This document shows positions 60,319-64,000 of a DNA stretch of 64,000 nt, one piece after another. Every line of letters begins with the position of its first letter. The stretch's first letter is position 1. The stretch is from Lancefieldella parvula_C. Its GTDB lineage: Bacteria; Actinomycetota; Coriobacteriia; Coriobacteriales; Atopobiaceae. A program made the translations under genes and the position numbers. Under the pieces are notes generated by a model. It saw only the letters and a program-made list of their open reading frames with translations, searched no databases and was not told the DNA's origin. The DNA lies in contig NZ_JRND01000003.1 in assembly GCF_000758945.1 (NCBI RefSeq), positions 66,401 through 130,400 on the forward strand. Direction: 5' to 3'.

Positions 60319-60447
60319 AATAATCCTTATCTCAACATCTGCAAAGACACTACAGACAGGCACGTACAAACAAAGACTCTCAAGAACATGACGTTAGTTA
60401 CATGACGGTTGGTATAAAACAATTTTACCCAAGATTGGCAAAACTAC

Positions 60448-62466
60448 CTACTCGTCAATGTCTGCTTCCATTTTTTCTGAAAGCTCCAACCATTCAGCCT
60501 CAAGCGCAGGAATCTTCTTAGAAAGTGCCTGGTATTCCGCCATGCACTCATCAAACTTTTGCGGATCATTATAGAGAGCCTCGTCAGCCATAAGCGTCAT
60601 GAGCTCATCGTATCGTTTATGCGCAGGAGTCAGCGCTGCCTCAACCTCGTCCAGACGTTTCTTGGTCTCCCTCAGCGCACGACTTCTACGATTGCGCTCC
60701 TCTGCCTCAGCTCTTCTCTGCTCCTTAGTCTTCACATTGCGAGAAGCTCCTGCAGCTTGACTTACCTCTGGGCCAGCACTCTTAACCGCTCTTGCACCCG
60801 ATGTTCCATACGAGGACACCGTCTTACTCGGCGTCTCCCCCTGAGCTGCTGCTTGGAGCTCTGCAAGCTTAAAGAGAAAGTAATCGTAGTTACCGTCATA
60901 GATTGTAACCTTGTGGTCGCGAACGTCCACAACCTTGTTAGCTACAGCTCTGACCAGGTGTTCATCGTGACTAATCAAGATGATAGTTCCTGGGAAGTCA
61001 ACAAGGGCCTTCTCTAGAACGTCAACAGAGTCAATATCCAAGTGGTTAGTAGGCTCGTCTAGAAGCAACAGTGGATCTGGAGAAACCAGCATCTTAGCAA
61101 GTGCGAGACGAGCGCGCTCGCCACCAGATAGCACATTTACGCGTTTCTCAACGTCATCGCCATGGAAAAGGAAGGCTCCAAGCAATCTACGTTCTTCAGA
61201 AGTAGTCCAGCCAGCAGCAACGGTATCAAGCTCTGCAAGTACCGTATTTGCAGGGTTCAACTCTTCAAGCTGATGCTGTGCATAGTAAGCTTCAGTGACG
61301 TTTTGCCCCAGGCTAATCTGTCCTGCATCTGGCTTAAGCTTACCAGCAATAAGCTTCATAAGAGTGGATTTACCAGCGCCGTTAGGGCCAACAAGCGCTA
61401 CGTGATCTCCGCGATACAGCTTAAGGTCAACGTTATCATAGACAAAGTTATCCTCATACGATTTGGCCACGCCCTCAAGAGAAATGACTGTATCTCCGGT
61501 ACGAGGAGGTTCTGGAAACCTAAAATGCATGTGATGAGATTGCTCTGGAAGAACTACCAGTTCTTCACGGATCTTCTCGACCTTTGCCACGCGCTCTTGA
61601 ACCTGTTTTGCCTTGGTAGGCTTATACCTAAATCGCTCAATGAAGGTCTCCATGTGAGCAATGTCGCGCTCTTGAGCTGCACGTTTAGCACGGAGCTGCT
61701 CAAGATTTTCTTCTCTCTGATGAAGATAGCCGGAATAATTGCCAGTATAGGTTACGAGCATACGATTCTCAAGCGCCGCCACGTGCGTTACACAGGCATC
61801 CATGAACGAGCGATCGTGACTTACCAGCAAAACCGTACCGTCATATGACGATAAGAACCTCTCAAGCCACTGGACAGATTCCAAGTCCAAGTGGTTAGTA
61901 GGCTCGTCCAGAAGAAGAACATCAGGACGACGCAGAAGCAGCTTTGACAAAGAGATACGCATCTGCCAGCCGCCCGAAAACTCTTTAGCTGGCTTGTCAA
62001 AATCTTCAACGGGAAAACCCAATCCCGCAAGAATCTGGCGAGCTCTACTCTCTAGTTCATAGCCACCAAGACGCTCGAAGCGCTCCATAGCATGAGCATA
62101 GTCTTCAAGATACTTATTAAGCGTTGCGCCTTCGGGAGTTTCGGCAATTTTGATTGAAAGGTCGTTGACCTTTCTCTCCCACTGTTTAATCTCATGGGCA
62201 GACTCAATGACTTCATTAAGAGCAGTTCTATCTCCCATGAGCTCTGTTTCTTGCTCAAGATATCCCAGGGTAGCATCTTTTGCAAAGGTAATAGTTCCTT
62301 CATCGGCAGACTCTAAGCCCATAATGATTTTTAGAAGCGTAGTCTTACCCGCACCATTAGGACCAACTAAAGCCCAACGCTCTCCCGCATTGAGCTGAAG
62401 TGTTGCATTTGAATAAAGAACTCTGCCACCAAATGACTTTGAAATCTTATCCGCAAGAGCAATCAA
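60448..62466 (-). CDS. ABC-F ATPase (second), ribosome-associated
   Basis: A 672-residue two-domain ATPase without membrane helices. P-loops GPNGAGKTT and GPNGAGKST, signatures FSGGW and LSGGERARLAL, and Walker B motifs LLLDEPTNHLD twice are clear. The linker between the domains (about 240-330) is a typical ABC-F arm. A C-terminal charged coiled coil of about 130 residues follows, after a Ser/Ala-rich segment. It starts with TTG, five bases after GAGGAG. The closest general type is YdiF/Uup-like. It acts on translating ribosomes, but which state it resolves is not known. Confidence 0.9.
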   Translation of the reverse strand: MIALADKISKSFGGRVLYSNATLQLNAGERWALVGPNGAGKTTLLKIIMGLESADEGTITFAKDATLGYLEQETELMGDRTALNEVIESAHEIKQWERKVNDLSIKIAETPEGATLNKYLEDYAHAMERFERLGGYELESRARQILAGLGFPVEDFDKPAKEFSGGWQMRISLSKLLLRRPDVLLLDEPTNHLDLESVQWLERFLSSYDGTVLLVSHDRSFMDACVTHVAALENRMLVTYTGNYSGYLHQREENLEQLRAKRAAQERDIAHMETFIERFRYKPTKAKQVQERVAKVEKIREELVVLPEQSHHMHFRFPEPPRTGDTVISLEGVAKSYEDNFVYDNVDLKLYRGDHVALVGPNGAGKSTLMKLIAGKLKPDAGQISLGQNVTEAYYAQHQLEELNPANTVLAELDTVAAGWTTSEERRLLGAFLFHGDDVEKRVNVLSGGERARLALAKMLVSPDPLLLLDEPTNHLDIDSVDVLEKALVDFPGTIILISHDEHLVRAVANKVVDVRDHKVTIYDGNYDYFLFKLAELQAAAQGETPSKTVSSYGTSGARAVKSAGPEVSQAAGASRNVKTKEQRRAEAEERNRRSRALRETKKRLDEVEAALTPAHKRYDELMTLMADEALYNDPQKFDECMAEYQALSKKIPALEAEWLELSEKMEADIDE

Positions 62467-62560
62467 GTGAACTCCTCATACATATCTGAACTGGATAAGT
62501 ATAAGTCATTCACTTGATATACGTGCAAAATTATGTAAATGAAACCAGGCTTGTGAAGAT

Positions 62561-63505
62561 TTATTGACGCTTCTTATGAAGGAAAAGAGCTGCGGCAGCA
62601 ACAACGATAGTTGCGCCAGCAACACCAATAATCAAAGGAAGTGTAAGAGCGTTATCACCAGTATCTGGAAGAACGGACTTCTTAACCTTCTTAGCCTTTG
62701 GGGTCTCTGGCTGAGGCTGAGGCTGTGGCTCTGGTGCTGGAGTTGGCTCTGGCTCTGGAGCAGGTGTTGGATCTGGTGCAGGTGTTGGAGCAGGAATACG
62801 AGGATCAACAAAAGTTACTGTGGCAGTAGTATTTGTACCAGTGATCTGACCAACGCGGACGGTGGTATCAATCTGATAACCATCAATGGTGGTGAGCTGA
62901 GTGATGGTAGTAGAAGTGTTGCCAATAAGGTTAGGGATTACAACAGTACCATCTGCTCCAGTTGTAAGAGAGTAGCTTCCGTCAGCCTCCATGGTGAGAA
63001 TACCGGTCTGAGTAAATGGAGGTGTTGGGATACGAGGTCCAGCAACGTTTGCGGCAGTAGCCTTAAGAGTTGCACCAGCAATAGGATTGCCGTCTGTATC
63101 AACAACCCTAACAACAATATGACCTAAGAGTGGCTGGTTCTCCATAATGTCCCTGACAGTCTCACTAAAGCCAATTGCAGCACCATCAAAGATGTGAGAA
63201 ACAGAATCTACATGAGGGACATAACCGTCCTTAAAGGTAGTCTGCTCAACACGATAAGCGCCATCAGGAATGATTGGAGATCTGAAGTAACCATCAGTTC
63301 CCGTATCACCCTCGTCAACTACAGTAGATCCGCCGCTAATAATTCTAATGTGCACACCCTCAAGTGGCTCATTGGAGTACTTGTCAACTACAAGAACATT
63401 AATCTGATTAGTATCTGCTGCAAGAGCAATTCTTGGAGTAATAACTGACACAACAAGCGTCAACGCAACAAGAATAGCAAGAACAATGTTTTTATATCGT
63501 TTCAA
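62561..63505 (-). CDS. LPXTG-anchored surface protein with Cna_B-type repeats
   Basis: A 314-residue wall-anchored protein. A signal peptide (about 1-30, ending ALAA) is followed by two Ig-like CnaB/carboxypeptidase-regulatory-type domains (about 34-115 and 125-240). A Pro/Glu-rich wall-spanning segment of PTPAPEP type units and the sorting signal LPDTG (about 281-285) with a membrane helix and KKRQ tail complete it. TTG start, five bases after AAGGAA. The second domain has the GNPIAGATL and GADGTVVIPNL pattern of CnaB. Role in adhesion is likely; the ligand is unknown. Confidence 0.88.
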   Translation of the reverse strand: MKRYKNIVLAILVALTLVVSVITPRIALAADTNQINVLVVDKYSNEPLEGVHIRIISGGSTVVDEGDTGTDGYFRSPIIPDGAYRVEQTTFKDGYVPHVDSVSHIFDGAAIGFSETVRDIMENQPLLGHIVVRVVDTDGNPIAGATLKATAANVAGPRIPTPPFTQTGILTMEADGSYSLTTGADGTVVIPNLIGNTSTTITQLTTIDGYQIDTTVRVGQITGTNTTATVTFVDPRIPAPTPAPDPTPAPEPEPTPAPEPQPQPQPETPKAKKVKKSVLPDTGDNALTLPLIIGVAGATIVVAAAALFLHKKRQ

Positions 63506-63759
63506 TTCAATTCCTTAAAACCGAACCGTACTAGTAAATACTTCTATCTATAGTAAGGGAATTAGACATTAAATTAAAGATAATATCCAAGACTAAACAC
63601 AATTATTTCAAATTTTTAACTGGCAAAACTGAGGAAATCTGTACTCACCTTATAAAAATCAAGTGAACTCCTCGTACATTTACAAATTACTAAATGCACA
63701 GGTTGTTCACATGATAGACATAAACAAATTTTGAAACAGATTCAATAAATCCTGTAGTC
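63506..63759. other. Intergenic region between two surface-protein genes
   Basis: AT-rich leader sequence of the 62561-63505 gene on the minus strand and the 3' flank of the next gene. I see no convincing terminator hairpin and no coding potential. Confidence 0.5.
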
Positions 63760-64000
63760 TTAGAAACGTTTCTTGCTCAGATACATTGAGACACCAGCAA
63801 GAGAGCTTAATGTACCTGTAATTCCAACAATTAAAGAAGAGATACCAGAAATGTCAGAAGTGTCTGGAAGAACAGCCTTCTTTTTCTTTGGAGTCTTAGG
63901 CTTTTCCGGAGTCTGTGGTTGAGGCTCAGGAGTTGGCTCAGGCTGAGGTTCTGGCTGAGGTTCTGGCTGAGGTTCTGGCTGAGGTTCTGGCTGAGGTTCT
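63760..64000 (-). CDS. LPXTG-type surface protein, C-terminal part only
   Basis: Open to the right edge of the window, so only the last 79 residues are visible. They are an EPQP repeat wall-spanning stretch, a Lys-rich PKTPKKKKA, the sorting-like motif LPDTS, a hydrophobic helix and a KKRF tail. The LPXTG Gly is Ser here, so sorting may be different from that of the neighbour with LPDTG. The gene begins outside the window. The two adjacent genes share the same layout but not the same repeat sequence. Confidence 0.85.
   Translation of the reverse strand, partial: EPQPEPQPEPQPEPQPEPQPEPTPEPQPQTPEKPKTPKKKKAVLPDTSDISGISSLIVGITGTLSSLAGVSMYLSKKRF
63941..64000. repeat. Tandem 12-base repeat encoding EPQP units
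   Basis: GGCTGAGGTTCT occurs five times without a mismatch, running to the window edge. On the minus strand each copy encodes one EPQP unit. Identical copies suggest recent expansion and probable length variation between strains. Confidence 0.95.

Overview
The window reads like the chromosome of a low-GC actinobacterium of the class Coriobacteriia, most probably an Atopobium/Lancefieldella relative. This rests on recognised gene families and gene order, not on any search. Actinobacterial marks include an FHA gene next to a MerR-type regulator (GarA/FtsR arrangement), ScpA/ScpB followed by an RluB-type synthase and a cytidylate kinase fused to an acyltransferase. Fermentative, microaerophilic marks include NADH oxidase, hybrid cluster protein and oleate hydratase. 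Genes are tightly packed, and many neighbours overlap by one base (TAATG).

Bases 1-8894 (+ strand) hold recA-recX behind a LexA-controlled promoter. An RNase Y operon follows behind a strong promoter and a highly structured leader: rny, a GHKL-type ATPase, spoVS, miaB, miaA and, after a short gap, hflX. Bases 8865-13302 hold lexA with a co-directional membrane acyltransferase gene, a divergent SOS-type LysM membrane protein, nrdR-dut and a purine permease. Next come trxB, a GNAT enzyme, a 740-base stretch without genes, a ClC chloride transporter and a secreted NlpC/P60 hydrolase.

Bases 19067-25638 are a minus-strand run: M20 peptidase, pgsA, D,D-carboxypeptidase, GcvT-like protein, RidA, FHA protein, MerR-type regulator and apt. 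Bases 25700-39300 are more accessory. They contain a HAD phosphatase, three unrelated methyltransferases, oleate hydratase, NADH oxidase, an HNH nuclease converging on a degenerate Fic/Doc-fold gene, and a nitrosative/oxidative stress group (hcp, a Crp/Fnr regulator with a clear operator, msrA). The region ends with a lipoprotein gene, an alkyltransferase-family gene and tRNA-Pro. One methyltransferase gene just after the tRNA is enclosed by inverted repeats.

Bases 39300-62500 are an almost unbroken minus-strand run of core genes: a heterodimeric ABC exporter, an ABC-F protein, nfo, coaBC, a zinc-ribbon coiled-coil protein, a cysteine desulfurase, rpe, gpsA, plsY, der, a DUF512 radical SAM protein, ispH, cmk-plsC, a phosphatase, an RluB-type synthase, scpB, scpA, a site-2 protease and a second ABC-F protein. 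The right edge holds two LPXTG-type surface proteins, the second cut off by the window.

The regulatory signals are unusually readable. LexA boxes sit inside the promoter spacers of recA, lexA and the LysM gene. A perfect Crp/Fnr palindrome is placed for activation of hcp. Several other palindromes precede redox or accessory genes. A dispersed octamer, GGCGAGAA, occurs 28 times by my count, about an order of magnitude above chance, with no strand preference; an uptake-like or other genome-wide signal is possible.
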